From Glandiceps talaboti (lineage: Eukaryota; Hemichordata; Enteropneusta; Spengelidae), in contig NC_135558.1 of assembly GCF_964340395.1 (NCBI RefSeq), positions 7,851,001 to 7,915,000 on the forward strand: DNA of 64,000 bases. Reading direction: 5' to 3'. Shown piece by piece: positions 35,106 to 49,200 of this stretch (the stretch's first letter is position 1; each line of letters opens with the position of its first letter). The translations under genes and the position numbers were made by a program. Under the pieces are notes generated by a model, which searched no databases, was not told the DNA's origin, and saw only the letters and a list, made by a program, of their open reading frames with translations.

Positions 35106-36149
35106 ATGAGCACCCTGTTGAGTTTTGTATGTCTTTGAAGTCAACCACACAGCATTATATTATTAGGCCTAACATTCACCACTGAGATATTTACTGAGAA
35201 ATCACAAACGTGGCACTGATTCAAAATGCCCCCACAATCTGTAAAAATTGTTCTTTGTATGTCTCTTAACCAGTGAATGCAAAGCTATCCATTCACATTT
35301 AGTTACCAGAGAAAGCATTATCATGTAACAGTACATGGTTTTAATTACATCAACTGGAAAGGGGAAAGTCACAATCAATAAATGTCATCAAAGAGGTGAA
35401 AGTTAATATGTAATGGTATGCCATGTTGTTACCATCAAAGACATAGTTAACTGAATAGGGTACTTGGCATTTACTAAAATCAACATGTAGACATAAACTA
35501 TGCTTACTATGCAAATGCCATGCTATCCTTATCAACCCAATAACTCTAGCCTCACCTGTAAAATTATTAAACTGTAAGACTTCACTTTATAAAGTGTAGT
35601 TGTATACGTATGTTGTCTGTAACCAAAGAATAATTTTATTATGTTTTACATTAATTCTACACGTGAATATCGGTAATTGTCATAACTAAATAAGTGAAAA
35701 CAAGTTGATTAATTAAACAATATAAAAAGTGCAATGCAATGCAATCAAGGAAAATTTGCAAAATATTTTTAAAGAAAATTGTAAATTGTTGTGACAGGTG
35801 TTTCATGTTTACTATTCTAGCAAATACTGTACGTGTATACAGTAAAGTTGAAATTATCTTTACTCAAGAACTGTATATTGTAAAGTAAAAGTTTTTGCCA
35901 GAATCGTCAGAATATGTCAATTTTGTGAAGATACACTGTTTGTGATTTTGGTATGTATCGGGTACTGAATAATAGTTATTAAAAATTCACAACTTTGAAT
36001 TTATCATTTTAATATAGTGTGTATGCTGTTTTGATGAATGATGGTTGTTATTTATGTTCATTCCTTTTTAAAAAAAAAAAAAAAAACGTTTAAAATGTAG
36101 TTCTTTTATCTTTTAAAGCCCTACTGACAAAGACGCCCACGTGTACATT

Positions 36150-36207
36150 TGTAGATATATTGTAAAGTGCTTTGAGCACAGAGTGGGAAAGCGCTATATA
36201 AAAACTA

Positions 36208-36244
<37 letters not shown>
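36150..36244. mobile_element. Retroelement-like 3' tail ending in (ATT)n
   Basis: GTAAAGTGCTTTGAGCACAG, then GGAAAGCGCTATATAAAAAC and (ATT)n. This stem-like end with a trinucleotide tail is familiar from LINE/SINE 3' ends in many animals. Confidence 0.55.
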
Positions 36245-36245
<1 letters not shown>

Positions 36246-37198
36246 GAACCTGCGTCTTCAACAAAGATTTGTTTTAAATACCTGTGCCTAAATGTACAAT
36301 TCTAGGGTGTACTCAACATTGGTAATTAGGATAGAGGTGAGCCCCCCTGTGTTGATCAATTTGACATTCTTATTCAACCATAGACAGTGGTTCAAACTTG
36401 TCGTACCGATTAGTTACTCATTCGATACCCATCAGTGTGGTCGCATCACGCCCACATGTACATTTATACTTTGGTCCTGTGCCTTGTGCTAAGACTTGTT
36501 AAAATACCTAGGCCTAAACAATAGCTCAGTGTCAATATAGCTGTAACTCTGTTTATATTGTTTCTACTACCTCAATGTTATGTTTTTATTTGCAAAACAA
36601 AAGGTTTTCCTGCTTGCTGGCATACGGGAACAAATATGTGCCTTGGAAACAAAAGTTTGAAACTATCGCAGTTTGCTGAAAACTCAAACTCTTTCTTAGT
36701 TACTATCAAAAATATCAGAGTTCATGTGTAAATTTTGTAAATAGGAAGTCAAATGAGAGCAAAATTTAGCTATTTAGATTCCAAAATGGCAGCCGAATAC
36801 TATGCTATAATGCTATGTATGGGGAAATAAAAAGATTGCCAATTTCATGTAAAAAAATTAAACCCTAAAATTTCTTGACTATTTCAAAATTACAAGTGGT
36901 CTACCAGGAACAAGTCTGAAGAGAATTCAGTAACTTTGATTTTCAAGCAAATTGGCTACTGGGGAGAAGTATTCTGTCAAAACAAAGGAAAGACTTAAAA
37001 ATGATGTATTTGGACCTTCAATTTCGTTCTACATAAATTTGTTTCTCCAAAGACCACATGAAGGTATACAATGACATGTTTAACTAGTGGTATATCTTTC
37101 TTTGAATTTGCAGAGATTTATTTTTAACAGTGGGAGTCCTTTAAAACACTGACATTTGGCAACCATGTTAGAAGTTAACCACATTGTGAAATAAAGTT

Positions 37199-37548
37199 TT
37201 AAAGTGGCCATATGGATGAGAATTTGGTCTTTATTTTGGATTTTTATTTGATAAAACAAATTCACGATGTGTTTATACTTGAAAAAATAATGTGAAATAA
37301 CATATACTTAGTCTATGTTCATCACTCAGTAAACTACAAAACATTAAACCATGTATAAAATATTTGTTATTGTACGTACAATAACAAACTTTTTACACTT
37401 ATTCCATCTTATTGCAATTGAGTTATGAACATGGACTTGGTATATGCTCTTTCGCATTATTTTTTTAAGTATAAACACATAGTGAATTTATTTTATCAAA
37501 TAAAAATCCAAAATAAATACCAAATTCTCATCCATATGGCCACTTTAA
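37199..37548. mobile_element. Foldback element with about 100-bp arms, TTAA at both ends
   Basis: Arms start AAAGTGGCCATATGGATGAG with few mismatches over about 100 bp. TTAA at 37199-37202 and 37545-37548. A perfect 26-bp palindrome sits near the centre (37363-37388). Confidence 0.85.
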
Positions 37549-37980
37549 AATTGACACGAGATAGAGACAGTTTAAACTTTAATATATTCCTTTTTTAAAC
37601 TCAAATCTGAATATTGGTGTGCTGCTATTATGTATAGTAAATATTTCCTCATGTTTTCAGACAGAACATGTAAATTTCAGTATTAAAGCAAAAAAACCCA
37701 CCGACATTGTAGTTTGTGGTGTGTATATATTATCCCAACTAACACATGACCTTGAACACGTGACCTTGAAAGTCAAAATATATGTGGCAACATTTTTAAT
37801 CTATCAAAATACTTCATAAAAATCGATAAACAGTTATAATCCCATGGTCTGAGTCTACTACTACCGTAACACTGGAGCCTCAAGGATTAAACAAGGGACA
37901 TGACATTCCTTTGTTCACACCCCACATTTTCTATAGCTTTGCTTTTTCCATACCTAGTAATTCTAAAACAGTTGAAAACT

Positions 37981-38336
37981 TTAAAGGGGCACAAGCTGAG
38001 TTTATAAACATTTTACTCAAATGAAAATACCTAAATAAAACCACATTCCAGTATAATGTCAATGTCGATGCACTGTCTTTTATAACATTATGGTTGTTGT
38101 GTTGCTTTAATAGAACAGTTGAGAGCATAGTAGGAATTCCCTGAACATTTTTTGGTATGTATGATAAATTACGTCATCGGATTGTTTATGAGTTATATCT
38201 AAATACTGGGTTTGAATTCAGTCAATTGTAAGCGATGTTTAAGTATGATTCAGTAAGTAGAATACTGTGAGTATGTTTTAAATATTCTGCAAAAATTACT
38301 CCCAAATACGGATAAACTCAGCTTGTGCCCCTTTAA
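37981..38336. mobile_element. TTAA-flanked miniature element, 21-bp perfect terminal inverted repeats
   Basis: AGGGGCACAAGCTGAGTTTA-T at the left and its exact complement at the right, TTAA on each side, a piggyBac-like target choice. No coding capacity. A fragment of the end recurs near 60172-60199 (CTCAGCTTGTGC.ACTTTAAAG). Confidence 0.8.
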
Positions 38337-39399
38337 ATGTTAGTAAACCCTGACAAAGACTTCCTTGGTTAGTAACAATAGAAAATGTGACCAGATTTAC
38401 TGATAAATTAGCACCATGAAGAGACAAACAAGTAAGTAAACTAACAAACAAACCTCCCGGAAAATCATATAGCATCCCACAGTGTAATAGTTCATGGAGT
38501 GTATAACATGTAGTTTAAATATAAGGATCCCAAGCTTTGGAAATGACAACACTACCCCAAAGAGTGAATACAAATAGACATTTTCCCTGAGATTTTGTCT
38601 ATACTAACATAATGTTTTCATGTAAATCATGCATTGCTAACTCAAATATTTCAAGAAACACTGAGAAGAGGGGCTCAATCCCTTCAAAATATTTTAGTTA
38701 GAAATATGCAAAATAGTATTAATACTATATTTTACAACAGGTACTGTCTGGCAATTGGCTAAGCTATAACACTTTTTTTAAAACTAAATTCAAACACTCC
38801 TCATATAACACTTGTTGATGTTGGGGTAGGAAAGATAAGTTGCAATAATTATTAAATTCTACATAACTCAATATTTCGTTATATGTATGGCAATGTGTAT
38901 TAAGGACATTGACCTGTCATATTACTATTTCAATATTTCATTGACCCCCCCCCCTCCAACCACATACTGTGTAACTAACTGTATTGTGACAGTGTGGACG
39001 TACGTGGGTGGCTAAACTAAACCGGATACAACATGTGGCATATGCATGGTATGTGAGAAACCCAAGTTTATGTTAATTTGATAACACGTGCATGTATAAT
39101 TCCCAGTATTTAATTAGCTTCATTCAAGTTGACTGTCCGTTTTTGATTAAGAAATTCCCACTGAACCTTTTAATAGCTCGACCATGTATATATTTATATC
39201 AAATAATATTACAAATGTAAAATAGTATCTTAATACGGTGTATCCAGATATCGTTCATCGCCATGTGTTCATATGTCGTGACTACTGTACAGATATTTGT
39301 TTGACTTGATGAATGAATACCGTTCTCCTTTGTGAACAGTTTCATGCACCGCCCGTAATATGCAAATATTTCAAAAATGTTAATACATTATTATAATAT

Positions 39400-39638
39400 G
39401 AATAGAAATAATTAAGCTAATTGAATTACACATGCGCAATATGTTCCCGCCTCCGTGACGTCATTTGTTGCGATGTCTCCCGAGCACATGATCACATTGT
39501 ATACACACGAGCAAAACGTACACATTGCACTCGTTGAAGCCGGTCACTCCAGTTGAGAGTAAAGATTTTGAGACTTAGCGAGAAGTTTAAAGTTAATTCT
39601 TGTTATCACAGTGTTATTGATTATTTCGACTACAAGGA
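39400..39638 (+). promoter_or_regulatory. Likely promoter and 5' UTR of the TIR-TMEM268 gene
   Basis: A local rise in CpG just upstream of the predicted start codon. It contains a perfect CRE/ATF palindrome TGACGTCA at 39456-39463 and an NRF1-like CATGCGCAAT at about 39431-39440. No clear TATA box at a sensible spacing. Inferred from position and motifs. Confidence 0.45.
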
Positions 39639-39684
39639 ATGGAGTGCGATGAAGTTTACGGTGCAGGCATACCCCTTCCAGCCG
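39639..39684 (+). CDS. TIR-TMEM268 gene, predicted first coding exon
   Basis: ATG followed by ECDEVYGAGIPLPA and donor GCCG|GTAAGT, phase 1, which fits the phase-1 acceptor of the TIR exon. A perfect donor in a promoter-like setting supports a first exon. Assignment to this gene rests on phase and on there being no other gene downstream on this strand. Confidence 0.5.
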
Positions 39685-42262
39685 GTAAGTTCTCAATGTA
39701 TACAAAACTCGGCGTGTGTGTCGAACTTACGGGTGTGTGTACATATGAGTGTAGTAGGTGTGTTGCGAAGGTACCGGGAACTATGTAAGTACCTGTGACC
39801 CACCTCATTGCGTCAGCATCCCTTGAAAAACGTTTTACTTTCTCGGTTGAAGTTTTTCCTTCAAATTTTATTTATACTGGAAGACGAAAGTTGTGTCTGG
39901 GAAAAATTAACAACTTCTCCGTGGGATATTTTGACGCGGCCGCCATTCGTGCGTTGTTTGAAGCGCATACCACATGGCTTTATTTAGACGAGGATTTTTG
40001 TATTGACGCTCGTCGTTGATGTGGCCAATTTTGTACACGCATACCTAACATATCTTTTACTTGTCACGTCGACGTACTTGCTATAACATTTATAATGTAA
40101 ATGTGTCGCCTAATTTTGTTAACGGTGAAGGACTAAAGCTCGGCTCGTTTACATGATTGTTTTAGTGGTGCCGGTTAGAGCAGTGAATTTGGATTTTTAT
40201 CACCGTTCAATACTTCCCAATCGATGTTACTATTGTCCGTGTACTTCATGACCCCTAGCTTGAATGAGTACTGCCTCAACTTGTTGAATAAGACGGTATT
40301 CAGACACTGCCCTCTCTTTTCGCTGTTCGCTCAGAGTTGGCGGAAAGCCAAGAATTACAGAGAAATCATCAGACATGACCTGACGTAGTAGAAAATCGGG
40401 ATGATATTTTCGAGTTTCAGCACATGTTCCCGTTCGGAATTACGAGTACTATTTGTAAAAAAAAAAAGACCATCCCAATTCATTGTCCGATCATGCAGTC
40501 TTCAGAGGGTACGTGCGTGGTATACTTTATCCCACATGGCATCGGAAAATTTTCTCAAGGTCAGGGATTCTATTGAAAGAAAAAGTTTGAACAGATAGAT
40601 AAGAGAGAATAATTCAAAATTTTGCATATATGAATTACAAAGTCACTGACCATTATTTAGACGATGAGCTTGACCTTGTAAGGTAAACATTACGATGTTG
40701 TTATTATAATTTGAATTCAGACTCACCAGACAAAGAAAAAAAATCAGTACAAATGTACTTAGGAAAATTAGTATAAAATGAAAAAAAAATTAAAATCCAA
40801 AAGATGGACAAGAAAATTATTATCCCAATTGTATATCATAGTAAAAATTAGAGAACCATGTTCATTACATTACAATATGTGAATGCTAGAATAAAACAAA
40901 AAATAATTTTGATATTTATCGTAACTGCATTGTGTAAATTTAAAATGATTTCTCAGAAGTGAATGTGCCCATAGAATCAAATTATAGAGTCTGAATGATT
41001 ATATGAAAGTCACCTTCTTTTCAGATGATTTATTTTTAGTTTTGTTTTTTTAAATTTCAGTTGATTTATTTTTTGTTTTTTGAAATGTTATAAATATAGT
41101 GAACTCAACGGTAAATAGACTGAATATAACTTTCTTGATGGTAAATTAATTACACTGGGGTAAATGTATTAATAACATTGATTAATATTCTAATTACAAT
41201 TTTTTGATATTCATAAATGAATTTATTAATTGATACATTCAGAGTTAGTTTTAATCTAGTTCTAAGGAGATATTCACAGCTTATTGTTGGCTATGATTTT
41301 TGAACAATCGTGTTTAAAGTTGAAGCCAGAATTTTGTGCTGTCATATGTAAATAAACCAATAATGGTATCTTTCAAGTGCATTTATCAAGTTGAATTTTA
41401 AAAGCTATATATTGATAATGAGACTGTTTTATAATAGTATAATCATAACCTACAAGTGACAGTGTAAACCTCGTAGAATTTAGAAGGTGTTGGTAGTGTT
41501 ACATATAAATGTTGATGTCTGGACTTTACAATGAGAATGTACCTACTTTGTTCTAAATGATAAGCAAAGAAGTTGACAACGTATTTATTCACTGTCTCAA
41601 GCTGGCCTGTAAATCAATATTACTTTAGCCACATATTTCACCTCAAATCATCCAAGTAAAAGGGAATTTGAAAAAAAAAAATACTGAAGAACAACAAACA
41701 GTTGCATAGACATGGAAATGAGGACAAAAGTAGAAAATAAATTGATGACAAAATAACTAAACAGATTTAATTTGATTTTAGTCTTGTAATCATGATTTCT
41801 GATCAAATTACCAAAAAATGAAGCAAATTATTGTAATAATAAAAATATAATTGATTGTAATTTCATATCAAATTATCAAAAAAAGAGATATTATAACAAT
41901 TATAATTTAGATAGATATTTCCTGTCATGAATAATTTTTTTGGTAAAACATCTCATTTTCATTTTAGCTGTAAGTACTGTTATTCAGTTGCATAGGCCTA
42001 ATCTGTTTCACTTACTGAAATAAACAGTAAAAGACATAAACTTTTATGAGTGATATTTTATTACAGCACACACTAACAGTAACCAGATGTAATCTGAATG
42101 CTTCCCATAAGGGCAAAACCATAGATCTTTGGTCCTCTGTTGATGTATAGCAAGTTTCATTAGAACCGATGCAGTAGTTTTTGAGATATTGTGTCCACAG
42201 ACAGACAGACATGCAGACATGCAGACAGACATACATACATACATACATACACACACATACAT

Positions 42263-42303
<41 letters not shown>

Positions 42304-45300
42304 TAACAAAACCTTTGGGAGGTAGTAATATTGTTATCATCACTATAGGAAATACTGGAATGTAATTAAATATGCTAATTACTAAATAGATCTTTATGAT
42401 GTGTGAAGTATGTTACCATTGGCAATCAATTAAATAACATTGATAATTGGTTCAGATAATGTGTTGTTTATCTATTATCTTCTGTATGCTAAAGTGTGTT
42501 ATCTGTATTTGTGGTTGTACTTAGTGTAATCATCTCAATAGATATCTCTTGGTATAAGTGCTGATAGCAAAATTACCAGCTCAAGTACAGAGAGGTGAAA
42601 TACATTCATGTACTTGGATGGCCTAGTGCCTGCCTACTGCAGTCAAATAGAAATACACAAATACAAAAGACGGAAGAGATAATGCCAATAAAATGAGCAG
42701 CCTTGTTTATCAAGTAAATTGAATGAAGTAGTTGTGAATATATGATATGTATGTCAAGTCAATCTCTGAGCTATAGAGGTGTAAACTAATCCACAAAGAG
42801 TCATTGCCCTCTGAACCTTGACCCCTGACCCCAATTGCCTGAAAGTGGTGCCATCAGTGTCCCAACATAATTCATTCATACTATGGGATGGTTTCAATGA
42901 CTCATTGTGTGTATACAGTGATCAGGTGGTATGCTAGAAGTGGTGTGATTCTGTGTTTGTAAATATAATTTACATCTATTAATAATTTGAGACTTAAAAT
43001 GCATCAGGTGATTCATTTACATGTACATACAGATATCTCATATCTGGGTTTTTGTTTGAGCCTGTAAAATATACCCCAGCTCTCGAGCCATTTTATCTCC
43101 TGGTGTTCGCCACCAAAATCATGATACAACATATTAGAAACTGTTACCCCAGTTTTGCCATATTTTCCCCTTTTGTTCTGGGGATTTCCCAGCCTCCCTC
43201 AGCATAAATGCTGAATTTGTTGAACTTGTTTTAGCTTTTCAAAAGTAGGTAATCTTTTTTAGATAGGTGAATCCATATCTTATCTCTTGATAAAAAACAC
43301 AACAACAAACACCCAGAAGTAGAGTTCTGATAGCCATCTAGCTAGCTTGCTGCTGACCTACATTGTAACTGGCATGATATCAACACAAAGCATGCAGATT
43401 CAACCCGGTTCTCAAAGCGATACTCCTTGCTGCAATGTGTGTCTTTTTTTTTTTAAATTGTAATTTTTCCAACAGTGAAGACAAAAGCTGATAAAACTTA
43501 CTGTTTTCTACATACTATATTACCCAAATCAAAGTTTACAAGTTAGCAGATTTAGCATTTTTTATTGCTTCTTGGCTAATAGAGATACTGCTAAATTCCT
43601 TGAAGTGAAACAACCTGTAGGGTCATAAATTTTAAAGTACATTGTTAAGTATTTAAAGGACTTCTCTTCTCTATTGTCAGTCAAAAGGATAAAATCACTT
43701 CAGATCTTACGTTAAATGTCAAGTTGTACTTGAAATAAATGTGAATATTATCTGTGCAATTTCAACAATAAGTAGATAAAATCTATTGAAGTTCAATTGT
43801 GATTTTATCCTGGTCTCTACACGTAGTACTTCTGGTAGGGATAGCTATGTAGGTAAAAATCTACCTGAGTTCATGAGTTATTTTTATGAGGGGTGCCTCC
43901 AAGTTTTTATGTCAGAGGTAGAACATACCCAGTAGTTAAAATCTACCTGAGTTCCACATTTTTTATCAACCAAGTCTCTCCACCACTGCACTAGTCGTTT
44001 TGTTGATGGCAGTGAATAGGTAAAATCTAGCTGATCTCCACATTCACCAGTCATTTTGTTAGTGGCAATGTGTTGGTAAAATTTACCCAAGTTCTCCACC
44101 CATTCTACAAGAGTTTGTGGTAGTTAAAAGTCTACCAGAGTTCCCCCCCCCCCCCCCCCCCCATCAAAATCAGTTTGATCTGCAGAACAAGTTCATTGAA
44201 AATGGCAGTCTAAGACCTTTCTCTACAATGTACCTAGAATAACCTTTATCTGTGTTGAATACCTAAAGTGATAGTGCATTCTTACTTTAATACTGTTCTA
44301 TTTTTATTTTGTCTGTCTGAATAATAATTGGCCAAACGTCATTATCAGATTACAGTCTAACAGATTCATTAGTTTGTGACTGTGAGACATTTTGTTCCAG
44401 TTCAGTATTTTCTCCTGGAATTTTACTAAAGTTTACCCAGAATTTACTGAAAAGACAGCAACCATTTTGCAGTTTCTGTTTGAAGGCAACTGTGTCTGAT
44501 AGAACCATAATGATTACAAAATGGAGCTTTTGTACACTCTGGGAAAAATTTATTTCATTCTAGGAAATTTTTACGAAATGTAATTTATGACATGATCAGA
44601 TATAAAATGTGGAAAATTTCACTTGCCAGATAAATAATTCAAAGTTTAAATTATGAAAAGATCTACTGATGGTATTTTGGTGAGATTGATTTTAACTTAT
44701 TCCTTGAAAATGACATCAGGTGACTCAAAAGTCATGCAAAATTATAAGAAAATATGTGGAAACTACCAGGATAGTTGATATTTTTTAGCAACGAGTGTAT
44801 GAATTCGTAATTATGTGTCTTTTGAGTTTGAAAACTGTTACCAGTAACTAGATTTTAGAGTAACTTCAGTTACCTCCAATACCTGATATAGAATTTTACT
44901 CCCTGGGCTGTAGAAATAACAATCAAATGATTTCTTGGTTGGCGCCATGACTTTCGCTCCACGCCCTACACATACTATCGGGAATGAAATATACACTGAG
45001 CTTGAGTCAAATTTAGGATCCTGACTACAATCTCCATAACCAATCAAGTTATGTCAAATTAGATAATCTCAAGTTCAAACAATCTTTGCTACCAATCCTA
45101 TCTCTTCATAATTGACCAATCATATGAAGGTCAATACCAAATTCGCGCCAATATGTATGAAATGTAGTAAAACCTATATAATCCCTTATTTCTGTGTGAT
45201 CTGTAGGAGTTTTGTTTAGATGTCAATAAAGTACGAGTAGCTGTTCTTATAGTACTTGGTTGTGTGTGGACATCATTCCTTTCCAGAACCTGTTTCTAAA

Positions 45301-46149
45301 CAATCGACTTATCCCACACATACATTATCAACCATATAGTGAGTTGTCTAGGCACGTGAGAACAAGTCGACCTTCCTTTTCTATTGTGACCCTCTAGCCT
45401 TAGGTAAAATGCTATTACAGGTACCAAGAATAAGTCAACCTTCTGTCTTCTTGTTCTATGTTGACCCTCTAACATGAGGTAAAATGTTATTATTACCGGT
45501 ACCAAGAATTGGAAAATTATTATATTAATCGAAAGAACTCTCAGAAATGAAAGTTCAATTCCCTTCACATTATGTCAGTTAGGGAGAACAATGCAGTGGA
45601 AACAGTGTACTTATGTCACCTAGAACAGAATTTATATATGATTATAAACCATAATCTAATTTATTCCACTGTATATCGACTTTGTGAGGTAATGAATAAT
45701 TATAATACATTTAACAGTTTTGTAACATATATGAATAAATTAGCATATATAATAGAATTTGATAACAATATGTTATAACAATAGATATTATGTTGATTGA
45801 TGGTAATAACTACTAGTAAAATTTAGATAAAAAAAAAATTTAAAATTGTTTCCGTTAACCTGACCAACCGTAGTTTAAACCACTGACCCTAAAACTGTTT
45901 TATTACATTAAAAAAAGGTAAAAATGGTGAGTATTTATTTCTATTTCTGTGTAAATTTTCTTTCCAGAGTATCTTTGGTCATATTCCAGGTGTTATAAGA
46001 CTAAGTTTAAATTATCCAGTACAGTCTGCATATTGTGTTTGTCTACTTCATATAATTGTGTCAATTAACTTATTTCACACCTCATCAAACTATCACAGAA
46101 GTATTGTGACCAGTGACTATATCTTGTTGTAGGATCGAAGCAATTTTTC

Positions 46150-46217
<68 letters not shown>

Positions 46218-49200
46218 ATTGAAAACTAAAATTACAATGGAAAAATGCCAATGCCAAGAACCAAGGATTGAATCTTGGGCCTTTAATTAATAACATGACA
46301 CAGTCACCTGTTTCTTTGTATCAGTTATCATTATGTGAATTTGAAATGATAAACTTAAGTTTTTAGATGATAAATTGATTCAAACCACTTTTTTGCATTT
46401 AACACGTCTAACTGTAAAAGTGTTGGTAAGAAAAAACAATGGTGGGAAAAGACAATTTACAAAAATCGTGGAGGATTACTTTGATGTTATAATAAGCCAG
46501 AAACTTGACTATAATTTGACAATGCTGTTTGCTGAATGTCTGGCAAATATCAGTCATCATCATAAGCCAAGTCAAGTCAAGTCTTTCGGTTTATTATACA
46601 ATACTTGTTACTGACTTACTTCCTGAACAGTTTGGGTATTTTTCCATTGTAAGCTAATAATCCCAACAGTCAATGAAATTCCACACTAAGTTTTTAAAAA
46701 AAAGTCCTTCATACTAGTTGTGGAATGCAAGTCATTGAAACTACACAATTTTTAGGGGTAGCCTTGCTAATGTATGTGTAACCGTATACCATGTTACTAT
46801 AGTTACATGCTTTTGAATCACATGACACTAGTAGCATGAGTAGTACTAGAATGTGAGAAGGGGTTATTGACACCAAACAAAAATAATGTCTTTGCCCTTG
46901 CAGTACAAATTTACTGTAGAAGTTATTCCCACAACAAAACTTATAGCTCGGGATGTTATTCACATGGAGCCCAGAAGTGCCACGTGTTGCTGGGTCTGTG
47001 TGACTGTGGACTGGGACATTCACCAGACAGTGATGGGATCAGTGTGTGTAGTCCCAATGCAGAAATTTGTAGAATCATATATTGATTTGTCTGTACAACA
47101 ACATTGAAAAAATTGATGTATACATGTTGTCCTGTATCTTAGTTTGAACCAGAATATCGACTGGAAATTTTGTCTATAGGCTTATTTTGCCTTATTTTGC
47201 TGGAATACAAAAACAAAAAACAAAAAAATATGTAGTGATAAAAATGCCTTCTGTACATGAACACAATGTACCAGTCTGGTAATTAGGAAAAATTAGTCTT
47301 TAAGAACTGGCTGAAGACTGTAAAATCACAAAATTTTAGCAAAAATATCTACGTTTACAATGTCAAGAGCTATGCGTAGTACACTGAAAAGCCTATGAAA
47401 TCCTGCCCTAGGTAGGGTCGCTAAACTTTCTCTGTGTTGCCTTATTTATTAATCGTAAGTTATGAAAAGTCTTAAACAGTGTGCCCTCTAACTATAGTCA
47501 CATTTTGTTGTTGTCAGTCAAAATGATAAAAACTGGCATTTCTTGTGAGTCCTCACATAGTAAGAGATAGGGGAACACCAAATGTTGGTGCGTCACTAGA
47601 AATTGTGAGCGTCAGTGACACGTCAAATTGCCTTAGAGGGCACACTGGTCTTATACCATCCTGACTTAATACAACTCTTATTGGAAATCCTCCTGAGAGA
47701 GTCGTGACCAAGGACATATAAGAGAGGGTTCCTGCTTGAACAACAAACCCCCCCCCCCCCCTGAACTTGTAACAGTAATTGTGTGTTACCTGTATAACCA
47801 TTTGTTTTACACAAACTTTTCTGATTGCAATATTGGAGCTCAGGAAATGTATGTTTTGAGATAGGTTGCCAATGTGCAGACAATGCAAGAATTAGGAGAA
47901 AACCAAGAACAGGCAACCTGATTCTGTGTATGATGTAATTCTGAATGAAGAAGTACAACAAACATAGATAGTCATTAGTTTTACAATTTATAATTTAGTT
48001 CTAAAATAATGAAGAACTTCAAATATTCCAAAAATTCTAATTTCATTTATAAATTTTGCATTGACTGAAATTCATTCTTGTTGTGTTTGGACATAATATT
48101 TCATAATCCGATGCAAATTACAGAACTGCTGTTTTCTTGCCATTTGAAAATTAGACAAAATATTCAAACATAACTTGTTGCTTTTCACAAATTTCAGTAC
48201 CATGGACATGATTTTTAGTGTAATGTGGTTATTTGGTTTTGATATCTTGTTTTGTTGTTGTAATTTTAGGTTTGTATTACGTTTAAATTTACACGTAATA
48301 TTTCCAATATTTCCGGTCTTATTATTGATGGGATTTGTCATGTAGTCTGCTAGTCTGGTATGGCATTGTATGAATAAAAGCATTCTATTTAGTATTGGCA
48401 GTCTGCCAAGTCTGGTGACCGTGCGCTTTAGTAAAGAGCCGTTAATTCGCTCGTAACTATATCAGAAGTTAACTTCAAACTTAAAGAATCAATGAAATAA
48501 AAAATGATCCGTTGAAAAAAAAATCATTCCTGATATTGTTTGGTCTTTTCCATAAATGTTTTAATTATGATTGGCAGTAATATCCATCTGGGTTTGTCGA
48601 CCTTTGTAATCAGGTTTTGTATTCGGATAGTGTCGTACAGTATTTTGGAAACTGTGATGGTGTAATTTTTCTGGATTTCATGGTCTCAGTATGAAAGTTC
48701 ACATGTATAAAAAGAGAAACAATGAAAAGATATCAAATAAATAGCCCAATGACAAAAAAACAGAAGTAGACAGAAAGCCATACCAGACAAGCTAGAAAAT
48801 ATAACATGTTAACATTGTCTACTTTCATTTTTGATAATTAAGAAAAAATAAATAAATTATTATTACGATGACATTACATATTTAAACGAGGTGATAACTA
48901 TATACATATTATATGACCACATCTTGATTTATCATCATACTGTTAAATATCAATGAAATATTTTCATTTTATTATATCAACATTAATTTTCGATATTTTT
49001 CTGGCTCTCTGCCAAGTGGCTGTACTGTAACAGATTGTGGATCCACATGTTGGGAATTAATATGTTGAAATATCATAATTCTGTACATATGAAATATGTA
49101 CTCAATTTTGTAATGTAAGCAAAAATCAGACATTTTTTTTTAAGACTTGGGATTCCCAACTAAATATTTTTTGAGTATTGGTAGAAATTTATATTTGATA

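Larger units (their letters stand above)
32809..39400. other. Intergenic region between MAN1B1 and the TIR-TMEM268 gene
   Basis: No coding feature supported. Holds the MAN1B1 3' UTR, a dispersed repeat at 33225, a CA-rich stretch at 34165-34235, a 135-150 bp tandem duplication at 34824, a SINE/LINE-like tail at 36150 and two foldback elements at 37.2 and 38.0 kb. Confidence 0.6.

Noticed and set aside
47553-47961. Two overlapping minus-strand frames of 111-112 codons
   Set aside because: They overlap the hAT-like element and each other, with no recognisable domain.
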